Source of the DNA: Prunus persica
Lineage: Eukaryota; Streptophyta; Magnoliopsida; Rosales; Rosaceae
Assembly: GCF_000346465.2 (NCBI RefSeq)
Contig: NC_034010.1
Span: 26,932,643 to 26,996,642 of the forward strand
DNA: 64,000 nucleotides
Direction of reading: 5' to 3'
The notes beneath the pieces are model-generated. The model did no database searches and was not told where the DNA came from. It worked only from the letters and a program-made list of their open reading frames with translations. A program made the translations under genes and the position numbers. This document shows, in pieces, positions 11,156 through 22,909 of the stretch (the first letter of the stretch is position 1; every line of letters starts with the position of its first letter).

Positions 11156-13377
11156 ATGGGATTATTGGGAAAGTTGGTAAAGTTCCTGTTGGGACCTTGC
11201 TTAAAGCCCACAACCACAGGCGGCGACTCTGAATCACTTGGGCCTTACGGCGTCTCCGCTGCCACAGTTGGCGTTTCGGCTCTTGCCCACGACCTCTTCA
11301 ACTTTGAGATCACCTCTCAGGTACCTCTTCAACTTTGCTATCATTCTTTTGTTCCTTATGGTATGTAGACTCTAGTGTAATTAAATATTATCAGTTCTCA
11401 TTCCTTTTTTATGTCTCGGTAAAACAGAAGAAACAAGTAAGGTTAATCTGAGTAAATTAATGCATAATGATATTGGGTTTCAGCCTTTCTGGATTTTGTT
11501 AATTTTCATCCCATTTTATTAAAGTTGACTTTTTTTTTTTCCTTCCTGTTTTCCTTTTCAAATTTTTATGATTATGATCTTAGGTCCCAGAAGGACTCAG
11601 TCAGCATGTTGTTTCATCCAAGAAGGCTCAAGCCAACTGGTAATCAGCAAGCAATTATCTATCTCATTTGTGCATATATTTTACTGGATTTTCTGGGTAA
11701 CATACAGGGAGTGGCTAAGAGTGAAAGACCATTTTTACAACTTATGTCTCTTATTATTTGATTCCTCTAAATTTCCAAACATATAAAGGTATAGAAAACT
11801 AGTTGAGGCATGGAGAGAAGCACAACCACCGCCAAGAACAGCCGAAGAAGCAGCTAGGCTTGTTATACAAACCCTGAACAGACAGCAAAAGGCAGTTGAG
11901 GTACACTTAAGAAGCATTGCCACAATATTCAACCTGTTACATGATGCTTACAAATATAATGTGGAATATGGTAACATATAAATTCCTTTGTGATTGCTCA
12001 TTTGTAGGGCTTATTAGCTTTCTATGGTCTTCCTCTTCCCCATACTGTGGTCCAAGTCCCTGCTGAAGTCCCAACTTCATGGCCTCAAGGAGTACAGTTC
12101 GAGTTCCAGACACTACCGGTAATAAAAACTAGTATCGCTTTCCATTTACTCATTTTTACCACAACCAAACCAAGTGCCTGCCTTGAATTGAAACTAGTTC
12201 TGAGAGGTGAATTTTATTTGTTTTCATGAAACCAGGTTGATGCAAGAGCAGTTGCAGATGGCGATGGACTGACAGTCTATGTCAGCACAGCAGATCCTAC
12301 GGAGTCATCCCGTGTTCCGAATGAAGTGCTAATGGCGGCCGTCCGAAGAGCAAAAGCACGCGCTAAGAAGAATTACACAAAAGCAAATGAACTTCACAAA
12401 AAGATCACTGATGCTGGATATCGGTTGGATATTTATACGCATCTTGCATAAGTTCTGTTAAATTCAGGGGACTGAATATTTAAAATGAGGCAGGGTACTA
12501 ATTGCTTTTGCAACTTCCATGCAATGCAGGGTACTAAATATTCAAAATGAGGAGATCCTTGCCCGAAAGTGTCGGATTCGACTGAGGTAAAGTTATGTGC
12601 TTACAAGATTTCAGCTAGCTGCAACTTATTCTAGTGCTGAAGCTGAAAGTTAATTGTAAGAGAAAACAAACAGGGGTATAGATGCACCAGAGAATGCAAT
12701 GCCCTATGGACAAGAAGCCAAACAGGAGCTGGTTAGGCTTCTTGAGGGAAAGTGTTTGAGGGTCCTTGTCTATGGGGAAGATCAATTTGAGCGCACTGTA
12801 GCTGACTTACATTGCAATGGCATATTTGTACAGGTACTAACTATATATATGTATGCCACCTAACATGAGTATCTATCTATCTACATATGCTCATAATTAA
12901 TACCAACAAGTCATCTATCTGATTCTCATCTCCTTTCTCAATCTCAACCAGGAAGAACTGCTCAAGAAGGGGGCTGCATGGCATTACGCAGCCTATGACC
13001 AACGTCCGGAATTTGCCAGAGTGAGTAGTATCCTATTATGAGAGAGAAATATTACCATTTAGGAGAGTTATTTGATATTTTCATTAAGTTTTTTTTATCT
13101 CTAATTAAAGAGATTGATGCTGTTTTCTCTAACTGATCACTATTTTGAAGAAGTTACTAAAGATATTGGGCTAGAATGTAGAGAGCAAAATATTACTAAA
13201 ACAACATAATTTTAAACTTTTAAAGTATAATCATTTTTATTTTTCAACATTTTACGCATGTATCGATCATGATAGTGGGAAAAAGAGGCTCGAGGGAGGC
13301 GAGTCGGGTTATGGGCTTCATCAAACCCTGAGAAGCCATGGGAATGGAGAAAGCATAGGCGCTCAGGCAGATCATGA
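11156..13377 (+). CDS. CAN-type staphylococcal-like nuclease, copy C
   Basis: Nine exons (11156-11320, 11584-11639, 11789-11900, 12008-12118, 12236-12423, 12530-12586, 12674-12833, 12952-13020, 13276-13377) give 339 aa. The protein starts [18 protein letters not shown], so Gly2 and one Cys are kept for lipid anchoring; the second Cys of copy B is Leu. Catalytic positions D158, R228, D233, E236 and R270 are present. The YGR context of the last has become FER, and the DGDT motif is DGDG, which could alter activity or Ca2+ handling. Exon 3 is one codon shorter than in copy B. The exon 5 donor is the weak GTTGGA, and just upstream of exon 6 there is a degraded partial copy of that exon's start (about 12465-12500). 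It is probably functional, though more diverged than B. Confidence 0.88.
12465..12500 (+). repeat. Partial duplicate of exon 6 start in intron of copy C
   Basis: The sequence ggactgaatatttaaaatga followed by ggcagggtac repeats, with changes, the true exon 6 beginning at 12529-12553. The duplicate carries an in-frame TAA after 'aatatt', so using it as an exon would end translation early. It may act as a decoy acceptor. Confidence 0.55.
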
Positions 13378-14014
13378 CATATTTATGACAAAATTAAGTT
13401 CTGATTGAAACATTATGTGTAAGACACAAAATTATGTCTTTAGTGCAAGTACAATAGGTTTTGGAGTGAATAAGAAGTTGTGTGTAGCAATCCTTGCACA
13501 TTAAACCCAACATTGTGTAATTATTTGAGTAATATACTTTCATCTATGTTTGAATTGTAGCACAATGGTTTGAAGATCGCTTCATTTTTCTTTTCAACGT
13601 TGGAGCTTTTCTCTGTTGCTGAAGGTAAGATATTTGGGGCCAAAAGCCCAGACAGCACAAACTAACACAAACTAACAGATGCTTTGCCTGATTACTGCAA
13701 AACGTTGCCAAATTCCTCTGAGCTAGATTTTAGAATTTGCAAGTTGGATTGAAGCCAAAGATTCTTAAAGGAGGTAGATAATGGACAAAGCTTGCTTATG
13801 CAAAATAACACTGAATATGAGTTCTTTCTATGACAGGGTATCACAATTAAACCCAACCTCAGAAGCAAACTCAAAATTTACATTTGGCCTTATTTTGCAT
13901 CCTCTTCCAATTCATCCGAGTTTGAATCACTTGCGTTATAACCTAATCAAACCAACCAGAAATCAATTAGGGCCAAGTAAGGTCACACTACTAATGATCA
14001 AGACCAACAAGAAA
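13378..14014. other. Spacer between nuclease copy C and Sel1 gene
   Basis: The first ~150 bases match the 3' flank of nuclease copy A. No terminal exon with the expected acidic Ser/Asp tail of the Sel1-repeat gene was found here. A ~50-bp imperfect tandem duplication (agaaatcaattag...aagtaaggtcacactact) spans about 13959-14045 and overlaps the end of the next gene. Confidence 0.5.
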
Positions 14015-15012
14015 TCAATTAGAACCAAGTAAGGTCACACTACTATTGATCCAACCAGCGAGAGAGAGATGAGTACCTGGAGGTTTATTACTCACTTTCC
14101 AAACCGAAGTTCGACTTTTCGAAGCTCTATTCATCCAAGCCTGCCCCTAAGTACAGACAAATCACTACCGTCTTCAGAATGCACAACTCGCAAGTACAGG
14201 ATGAGTTAAGAACAGAGTACAAACATAAACGCCATAGAGATTTAACCATACTTCACACACCCGTTTGCCCCAAAAAAACAGATGGGCTAAAACAACAAAG
14301 CAACCAAGCCCTAATGAGGCATCAAGAACACATTCGTCAATGCTTCATGGTAACAAGACCAGCAAAAACAGAATCATGCATTCGAAATTTAAAATTTTTT
14401 CTACTTTTAGCCTAACTGATAATAACTTTCCCTCGAAAACTTAGAAGCCCAAACAAACAATATGAAGCACAGGACTCAAAAACCTTCCTTGCCTTGTTTT
14501 ACCAGTGACCACATTAAGAACCAATCAATTTTCTAAATGAAAACAGAGCACTTAAACTTAAAGCCCTTAACCTCCAATCCAAAAATGCACACAAAACAAA
14601 TATAACAATTTGAAAGCAAAAACTAAGCAGAATCAAAGAAACCCAAAAATAAAATTCAAACCTTTTTGGCGTCTCTAGAAACGCCATAGCCGCTGTAATA
14701 CATCTGACCCACCAAGACCTGCATGGAGCTATCACCCGCCTTGGCCTCCTTGAGCGTGTCCTGGAACCACCGTTTCACGCAGTCTGAGACCACCCGGGCC
14801 AGCGGAACCCGGCTCTGGCCCTCGGAGCTCTCCATCTTCAGCTTAATTCGCTCCGGGTCGACCCGAAAGCTCTCCGATTTGGGTGCTTGTGGGGGCGAAA
14901 TTCGGACTTGCGAGACTTGCTTGGTGCGTCTGGGCCTGCCTGGGAGCTTGTCCGCAGAGACAACTCTGGTGAACTCTTGGAATCTGGTCGCTGTAGGAAG
15001 TGCCTTTCCCAT
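14015..15012 (-). CDS. Sel1-repeat (HCP-like) small protein
   Basis: Exon 1 (14662-15012, 117 codons) starts MGKALPTATRFQEFTRVVSA and ends with the Sel1-like helix pair VLVGQMYYSGYGVSRDAKK. Exon 2 begins at 14146 with GQAWMNRASKSRTSVWKVSN, which completes the Sel1 repeat. Read through, exon 2 stops at 14015-14017, giving 160 aa. Alternatively a GTACTC donor at 14077 (after Pro-Pro-Gly) could lead to a further exon, as plant relatives usually end in an acidic Ser/Asp tail, but I could not find that exon. The family is conserved in plants with no firm function; Sel1 repeats are protein-binding alpha-hairpins. Met at 15012 is chosen because the conserved sequence begins there, although the frame stays open to 15087. 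Confidence 0.75.
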
Positions 15013-15670
15013 GAACGATAAAAGCAAGCAGATTTCTTTTTGGGGGGGTTTTTTATCGAATGGATTTGGAAATGGAAAATGAGGCAAGGCAATTGGTTTG
15101 TTATCGAGTTTTCATGGTTTGGGTTTTGGGTGTTTCTGGATCTGAAACTACACCAGACTTTCAGATTTGTGCAAGATGGGTGATAGTTTGGTGTTTGCAT
15201 TGTCTTTTTTTATTGGCGGCTTCTCTAATTAGAGAGACCTTTTCTTCTTTTCTATATAATTAATTCAATAAACAAAAACTCTGGGGATTTACAGTTGTTC
15301 TTGTTCTGGGCTTTTCATGAACAACAGGCCTCCAGCTTGACCCCAATTTATTTATATTTGGGCTTTTTTATCCTAACCTTGGCTCAACTAAAACATGGGT
15401 CTTGAAGCTTTAGCTCTCTTCTTTGACAGCGGACGACAACACGACAAGAAAACGAGTTCGATTAGGCTCGGTGTTGTCGACGTCAACAAGATAAGCTGAC
15501 AATAGCCCAGCCCAGCACAGACAACAAATGTAAGAAGAAAGTGCTTTCAAAATTCTTCTCTTTTTTACCAAGGAAATGAATTTGGCCTCGCTTTTTGACA
15601 AAGTGTATGTCAACCTTTTCAATAAGTTGATAGGGATATAAGGTGACATTTACATTAACCTTTTTGTATA

Positions 15671-15823
15671 GTGTCACCGTCACATTGTCACGTAATGTTA
15701 TTAATATACATGTTATAATATGTAAGAAGAATTATTTTTTATTTTAAGATATAATATTAATAAATAAAATACATTATAATATTTGTAGATTAATAACATC
15801 ACATGACAGTATTACGATGACAC
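15671..15823. mobile_element. 153-bp MITE with ~50-bp terminal inverted repeats
   Basis: The left end gtgtcaccgtcac...gttattaat...ttataat is mirrored by the right end, whose reverse complement reads gtgtcatcgtaat...gttattaat...attataat. The inverted repeats cover about 50 bases at each end around an AT-rich centre, so single strands could form a long hairpin. There is no coding capacity and no clear target-site duplication. The family is not assigned. Confidence 0.7.
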
Positions 15824-18468
15824 AAGAATTTTTCGTGTCGTATTATGCAGAAAAAAACTAATCCATCTACCAAAAATGACTCTGGACCAAACCTGCTATA
15901 ATGGTGGGTTCCTAAATATGCATAGCCATAGCAGTCTCCATCTGCGTGTGGATGATGCTTCGTCTGCATGCATGCTGCTCTTTTCATGTATGTTTTCCTC
16001 CTTCAATCCTGTATCTGAATGGAAATTGGTTTTGTCTTAATCTAGTTTAAATTATGTGACCAAGCACAACACAACTGCACTCGAATCTCCAAGTTTGCTT
16101 CAACAAGTCTGGCGTTTGCAAAGACAACTTGGACAAATGCAGCGAAGAACAAATTCTTTATATTCCAATTGCAATGCAAACAATTGAATATACCCAACTT
16201 GTGTTTATTTTATGAGCTTCGTTTTCGATCCTATCCTGCATCCCATGTCCGAATCAAGACACTGCTTTAGTTTATTATGCTTCTGGAAAATACGTAAGCT
16301 TCTATCTTTCTCCTTAATCTCATGGATTCTTCCCTTAATTAATTCAGGATAAAACGTGCTTATCTTAAGGGATAATTAACTACTTATTTTGGCAAAATAT
16401 GTGCAACTAGTCAAAGCTATCTATTTCAATTGTGTAATTGCCATCTTCAAGTGTATTTGGACCTTAGCTTGCGCAAATCCGATTCAGATTATACATTACT
16501 CAAAGACTTGATAAATACCGTGTTTATGTTAAGATTCATATTTTATTTATTTATTTTAATAATACGATATTCTAAATTATTTTAAAAGAGTTGAACATAA
16601 TGTTTTAATCAGCTGACATACACCACATCTCTTACTTACGTATGATTATATTTTAATTTTGTTAGCTTCTCAAATTTAGGAATTTATAGTTGCATGATAT
16701 GTAAATCCACAATCTAAATAACAAATCTTTCGACCAAAAAAAAATAAAAAAATCTAAATAACAAATTTCTCGTATATACGTTAAGGAAAAAGCTTCCCCA
16801 TATGTTAACTACGTTTTACGTGAAAATGAATGTAAACAAGTATCTTTATGTGATATGTCTGGCTGCATAAGAGAATCACGAAAGCACAACTTGTTAATTA
16901 ATTGAGTAAATTGACCATTTCTCATACCTACCCCACAACATGCGTAAAGAAATTACTGAAATCAATAAAAAAAATTAGTGGAGATTAGACTAAACATGAC
17001 GTGACTAGACTATACTAATCACTATAGCACGATTTGGATGGAATATGATAAAATGACCTGGGAATGATTATCAGTTTGATAAGCTACTTTCTCAACCAAA
17101 ACAAACAGTGATCAGAATTAGATGTGGGTTTATTTTCAAGTAATTATCAATCAATTTCCATAATCAACAGTCTTTATATCTAATAGGATAGGAGCATCAA
17201 ATTATCAACATGGCCCTCTCAGGATATCATCATTTCCCACCTTTTGAACAAAACTTTGTGGGTTACAGGTGGAAATCTCAAATCAAAGTCTTTTTTCTTC
17301 CCCCCACGCATGTTTTGCTAACTGTGTTAATTTCAAAATAAATGTGTGTATGTGCAAATACCTTTTGTTGGGTCGGATAAAACTAATTAATTTCCCTCTC
17401 TTAATTATTAATATTAATAAGACTTTGGACAAAGGTTGAGAGTGACAATTCATGGAATATTTGAGGAGATAGGAATAAATTCCACATAAGATCCATTTGA
17501 ATGTTGGATACCTAACAAGTTTCAGACTAGGTCTAAATTCACCACCTCACACAAATTGAGAGGTGGTTCAGGAATATGCCTCTTACTCAGCATATTTTTG
17601 TTATTTCAAATCATAAGTTTGATCTAAATAAGAGAAAAAACGTAGAGAGCAAAAATCGAATTCTCACCGTGAATATAAGATAAACTCTACTAAAAAATAA
17701 TGAAAGTTGTGGATGTGGGACTATATTTTTAGCGCACCTGTGTGCTTGTGAGATATTGAAAAAAAATTCTGTTACAAACAAGTTATCGCATGCAGTTGAT
17801 CAAGAAGACCAATCAAGGAACAGTTGAGATCTTGTCGGGTTGATGTCATCCTTTTAACGTTAAGTTTCATAGTAGTTGCAAAAAGTTTGGGTGATCATGA
17901 GACCTCCTCTCCTCCTCATCAATTATATAATATAGTTCTTGTAATATTCTAAATCATTTAACTTTGATTGATGACAGTGTGTCACAGAGTAGTGGTCTTT
18001 CACCTTCGGTATAAAAAAATGCAGTAATTAATCATAAATTATTATGGAGTTTAATCTATAAACGAAAACGGAACATCAGAACCCTCTCGAAGATGTTCTT
18101 TGTTTTTTTAAAACACAAAACTCATACAAATAATTGAAACGATACAATGGACGACCATTATCAGGTTTTGGGGCGTAAAAATCAATGGACACAAATGGCT
18201 GGCACAATAAATGGTCCCACAAAACAAAGAACATGATTGTCACGATATACATGTGACCAAATCTCTTCCACTTCCAGTGGTTGAATCTTTTGGGTCCTAC
18301 AAGATGAGATCGACGCTCAAGATATGTTTCATGTACGTTTCCGCCGGACGGTGATTTGTGTATGAACGTCCACGTGGACATTACCGGCCCCTACATATGC
18401 ATCGGACGAAATAAAGCTGGAAGAGCATATCCACCGTACACGTGGCTTAGAGTTTTGTTGGTATGATA

Positions 18469-18778
18469 GCATCTCTAAGGGAGATGTCAAATACCAAACA
18501 TCAAATTTAAATTTGATGGCTGATGTGGTAATTTTATATCTTGCACAACTTTACACTGTATTCGATATGTCAAATTAAATTATTATTTTATTATATTTTA
18601 GTATTGATTTATTTTTTAATTAAAAAGAATAATAAATAATAAAATTTTCATTTGACATCTTGCTTTTAGCCTTCATTTCACATCAATTTTAACATATCAA
18701 TTGGAGTGACGTCAGATGTTATTTCTAATCGTTAAATGTCTACGTAACACTTTTAACATATCAATTGAAGATGCTCTA
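18469..18778. mobile_element. MITE-like element, ~310 bp, diverged inverted ends
   Basis: The left end gcatctctaagggagatgtc and the reverse complement of the right end (agcatcttcaattgatatgt) share the AGCATCT start and gat-tgt spacing typical of very common plant MITEs. Inside, two copies of ttttaacatatcaattg flank a short segment. The ends are diverged, so the limits are approximate. Confidence 0.5.
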
Positions 18779-19803
18779 ATGCAAAGGAAAAATTGAATTG
18801 TTTTCCTTTGAATTGGAGGATACTATTTACTCAGTTATTACAATTTCCGGAGATCTTATCACATTATTTTAGAAGTAACCATGATCACTCATGAGTCCAG
18901 GACTCACGAGTCAACAATCACCACCTCGCCACTTTGAAACCAACTAGTGATAATATTGACTATTCATCATTGTCGCATAATACTGGTGGAGAATGTCGAC
19001 AAAATCTTGCATCAATGTCAATCAGAATTAGAGAGTTTTAAGTTGGATTCAAATGAATGTGAGACCAATTTTCAATACATGACCAGAGGATCTGAATACT
19101 GATTAGGTGTATTTTTTTAATGTTTATTAATGAAATTCTCTCCACGAGTTTACTATGTAAATTATATACCTAATTGGCTTTCAAATCCTGCATCCTCACT
19201 GGCTAAACGACAAGTCGAATGCAGTTCATTTACCAAAAGATGAGAGAGGTGGCACTGTATCTGCAACTCTTCATTAATAATACAAACAGTATACTCTGCG
19301 GGTCTGTGACAGAGTGACCCAGCTTCTGCGGAACTGGTTCTTCAACCTAGTTTTTTGTCCTCCTGTATAAGGGTTTATACTTGGCTTAAGCCTATATAAT
19401 ATATATGTGTAGGATACGAAAATAAAAAACCTTAGCATATTCGTAAAAGAATCCAAAACCACCAAAGGATATTAAACAAACACGTCTTTATTGAAAAAGA
19501 AGAGTACCATAATTCTACAGACGCTTCAGGATATGACCAAAAGAGTTTCCTCAACCCCATTGGCTCCACCCAACACCAGAACCAGAGACACAAACAACCA
19601 AAAACAAACTAAAAAGCAAAAACAACCACAAACAAACCAAACAACACCTAGCAAGGGGCTTACATTTCTACTACGACACCACAATTTCACAGTAGACTCA
19701 GCCCATAAGATGCCTACACGTCAGCACCCTCTTATTTAGTAATTAGTAAATACTTAAAGTAGAATCCCGCTGCACAGGGGCCCGCAGGGGATTATTGTGG
19801 TCT

Positions 19804-20373
19804 TTAGATTGCGAGGACCAGACCCGGCACGGACTTCCCGACCCGATCGGAGACGCTGCTCTCCCAAACGGACGGGCAATGGAACGAGGTAATCTCGGCC
19901 GTCGATGAGGAGGACTTGGAAGAGAAGCTGGACGGCGAGGATTGAGCGGAGGAAGAGGGAGAGGTATTTTTACCGAGGCGGGTTACGGTGAGGGAAGTGT
20001 TGAAGTACTCCCTGACCTGGGTGACTATCCCATGAGTGACGGTCCAAGCGTGGACCCACGAGATGGAGCAATCTCGGTCGCAGCCCTCGACGAGGACGGT
20101 GGGCCCGAAGCAATCGATGGACTGGGGACTGAATTGAAACGATTCGTTTTGGTCGCCGGTGAGGAGGCGCATCAAGAACTGGTGGGTCGGCGGACCATGG
20201 AACCACCACTCGATGTCCGGAGCTACAATCTGGTGCACTGTGCGTACGTCACGCGAGCTCAGGGCTTCATAGAGGGCGAGCACCACCCTTCTATTACTGG
20301 AATCACTGTCTTCCAGAGTTTCCTGAGAGTTAGCCAGTTCTAGCCTAAGCACCCAGGCAGCTTTTCTCAACAC
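19804..20373 (-). CDS. Wound-induced protein 1 / SAG20-like (SnoaL fold)
   Basis: A single uninterrupted frame of 189 aa. Residues ~28-130 match the WUN1/WI12/SAG20 family: VVLALYEALSSRDVRTVHQI, VAPDIEWWFHGPPTHQFLMR, LLTG, a SIDCFGPTVLVEG strand, WVHAWTV and ITQVREYFNTSLTVT. This is a SnoaL/NTF2-like cone-shaped domain. The tail (about 135-175) is Ser-rich and low complexity. It ends CPSVWESSVSDRVGKSVPGL, the conserved family end. Members are induced by wounding, senescence and stress; no enzyme activity is proven. Start at 20373 is the first ATG after a TATA box at 20477-20483. The coding sequence is much richer in GC than its surroundings. Confidence 0.88.
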   Translation of the reverse strand: MLRKAAWVLRLELANSQETLEDSDSSNRRVVLALYEALSSRDVRTVHQIVAPDIEWWFHGPPTHQFLMRLLTGDQNESFQFSPQSIDCFGPTVLVEGCDRDCSISWVHAWTVTHGIVTQVREYFNTSLTVTRLGKNTSPSSSAQSSPSSFSSKSSSSTAEITSFHCPSVWESSVSDRVGKSVPGLVLAI

Positions 20374-20476
20374 AGAAATGGGGAGTTAGAGAGAGAAAGG
20401 GGAAAGAAATGAGAAATAGTATTGAGATTTTGTCGTGAAGAAATGAGAATGGTCTTTTGGTAAGATGAGGGGGTCC

Positions 20477-20483
20477 TTTTATA
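20477..20483 (-). promoter_or_regulatory. TATA box of WUN1-like gene
   Basis: TATAAAA on the minus strand, about 105 bases upstream of the ATG at 20373, a normal plant distance. It supports the chosen start and implies a leader of about 75 bases. Confidence 0.75.
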
Positions 20484-20598
20484 GAATTCGTGGTGATTGG
20501 GTTAGTCTCTACACCCGTTTGTACGATTAGGCTATTGGAACTGGCCAATCAGAGTGCCGATTTTCAATTGTGGATTTCGATGCGCCTCGAGATGGGTG

Positions 20599-20720
20599 AC
20601 GTGGCGTGTTGTGATGGGTTTGGTGGGCTGGACTACGTGGCGTGAGAATAGGGGGGCGCTTTATCTATAGGTACGCGTATCGCCAGGAGTAAGGAAGGTG
20701 AAGGGCGAGGGGGACACGTG
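20599..20720. promoter_or_regulatory. ABRE/G-box cluster upstream of WUN1-like gene
   Basis: Two ACGTGGC words (20599-20605, 20635-20641) and one ACACGTG palindrome core (20714-20720) lie 230-350 bases upstream of the start codon. ACGTGGC is the classic ABA-responsive element recognised by ABF/AREB bZIPs. The cluster fits an ABA, wounding or stress-induced gene. Function is inferred. Confidence 0.6.
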
Positions 20721-22136
20721 AGAGAGAACGGTCAAGCCAACTTTTCTTGACAAATTGGGCCCACCTAGTTGTTTTCTTTTGCTTCAAAACCCAACCTAAT
20801 TGGTAATTACGTTAATGCGTTAATCTTATATGTTGTTGAGAAGTTAATCTTAATTGTTTACGCTATTGGCTTCGTGAGTCGTCACTAGCTACGAATTTAT
20901 TCAAGTTTTTCATTGACCAAAACAACAAAGGATTTATTTTATTGACCACGAATCTATTGCAATATTTTTTAGGATAAACATTTAGTTTTTCTAATTATTT
21001 AAGACTTACTGATTAGTTGAAGTTGAAAATTAGGAATGACAATTTTTTCCTCGGTAAGGGTCTTTGTGGGGATTCGACTCAAATAAGTCAGGTATGAAGG
21101 ATAAAAAAGGATATAGGGGCGAGTACAGAGAATTTTTTAAGTATGGTGTTCAGGGAGGGGTGGGGATGGTATTTTAATCCCCAATCCAAACCCTCCTCTT
21201 TAAAAATATATATATTATAATAAATATGATATTAATGTGATTGTGCCGATTAAATTTTAAATTTTAAATATTATTATATAATATATTTATATAATTTATA
21301 CAAATCTTATATATTTAGTTAACTTCCAGTCAATATGTAAACATTCTTATACGTAAATATTATATATATTCATTATCTTGCCTTAAATTTATTTATTTAT
21401 TTTTTCAACAAAGTAGTTTTATATTAATTTTTCATTCTATAATGGGGCGGGTCAGGGAACCTATACTCCAAGAAAGATGGAAATGGAGAATCCCCAATAT
21501 GAATATTATGGATATGAAAGTGAGAATAGAATAAAAAATATTAATAGGGATGAAGATGAGAATGGCATATCCACCCCCAATTTTACCTATTACAATTCCT
21601 ATTGAAAATGTAGCTTAACCAAAAGGGTGGGTAAAAATTAGTTGGCAACTCCAATCCACAGTGACAATCTTTTCCCAGTTACGTAGCTTTTTGTTTAATT
21701 TGAAATTTAGGTATTGGGTTAACAAAAGTTGGGGGTTGAAAAGTGAAGCCGATCGATCTCGAAGTTTTCAGTAAAGTAAAGCAGCAGTGTGCGGAGGGGT
21801 GGGGGCAACTGGACCGACGCAAAGAATAATAACGCAGTTTACTTGAAAGCGAGGGGTTTGCCTTTGTAAAGTTGGAGGATCCTTGTTCCTCACTTTCACA
21901 TTGGGTTTCGGATGTTTTCATCGTCGCTGCTGTATACCCTTTGAGTGTTATAATAAAGCATCTTTTCCTAAAAAAATAAAAAATTGAATGACCCAAAAAG
22001 GGTCCACAAAAATGGCATAGTATAATAGTAGCCAAATTGGACATCAGTGTGATGTGAGTGAGGGAAGCTATTCGTTTATTAGTTGCTCATATGGTCAGTT
22101 TGTCATGGAATGGGATGGGATCAAATTGCTTTTCTT

Positions 22137-22183
22137 CAAAGTTCAAAATTCAAAATTCAAAGTTCAAAGTTCAAAGTTCAAAG
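22137..22183 (+). repeat. Tandem repeat, ~8-bp unit
   Basis: About six copies of TTCAAAGT/TTCAAAAT in a row. A simple minisatellite with no visible function. Confidence 0.75.
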
Positions 22184-22882
22184 TAACTAATTGTCCATTA
22201 ATTTTCTCAGAAATTGATGTCTCAAAACCAGTCCAAGACGGTATATGAAACATATTACATTAGAAGAAGTTTTACTCGTCCCATTAAGCTTTAGATTATT
22301 GGTCCAGTCCAATCCATTATAATAGGGGATGTTTGTGAGTGCAAAGCAGTTGGGGACTTGGTCGCCCATCCATTATAATGGAGACAAATTGATTTTGGAT
22401 TTTCCAGTAGAGACAAGTAGTGAATTTGTATTGTCCAGTCCACTCTCCAGTAGAAAAAGCCATTATGATGAATTAGCATTTAGTACAATGCTAGACTGGA
22501 TGCCACTGATGACTTGAATCCTTTATTTTCTTTTCTTTTTGGGTCGAACGGATGCCACTGAATCCAGACCACATTGTTCTGTCAATTTACTCATTTTGAA
22601 CCAAACCATTAAAAATTAAAATGAGAAAAAAGAAGAAGGAAAAACATGGGATCCAAATCAGACAGCTACAACAGCTACAAGTTTACCAAACATGGCTCTC
22701 CACCATAAACCCTCCTCAATTCACTTTTTTGAAAACAACAGGTTCACTCACCCACAGTAAATACTAAATAGGTTGAATTGAAAGTAATTCACCAAAGTCA
22801 AAAAGGAAGAAGTTGAAAGGTAAATTAAGGTCGCCATGATTCATTTCATATTCATGTCATAGAGGATGCCACGCATGCCTAG

Positions 22883-22909
22883 CCACTGGCCACTGGCCAC
22901 TGGCCACTG
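22883..22909 (+). repeat. Tandem repeat, 7-bp unit CCACTGG
   Basis: Four back-to-back copies of CCACTGG (the last lacks one base). Confidence 0.8.

Larger units (their letters stand above)
15013..19803. other. Gene-poor intergenic region
   Basis: About 4.8 kb of AT-rich DNA without a supported gene. It contains two inverted-repeat elements (15671-15823 and about 18469-18778, listed separately). The last ~500 bases probably hold the 3' untranslated region of the WUN1-like gene on the minus strand. Short open frames here lack homology or codon structure that I can recognise. Confidence 0.5.

Noticed and set aside
19942..20343. 133-codon plus-strand frame opposite the WUN1-like gene
   Set aside because: Antisense of a GC-rich coding exon; it has no family similarity, and the minus frame matches WUN1/SAG20 closely.
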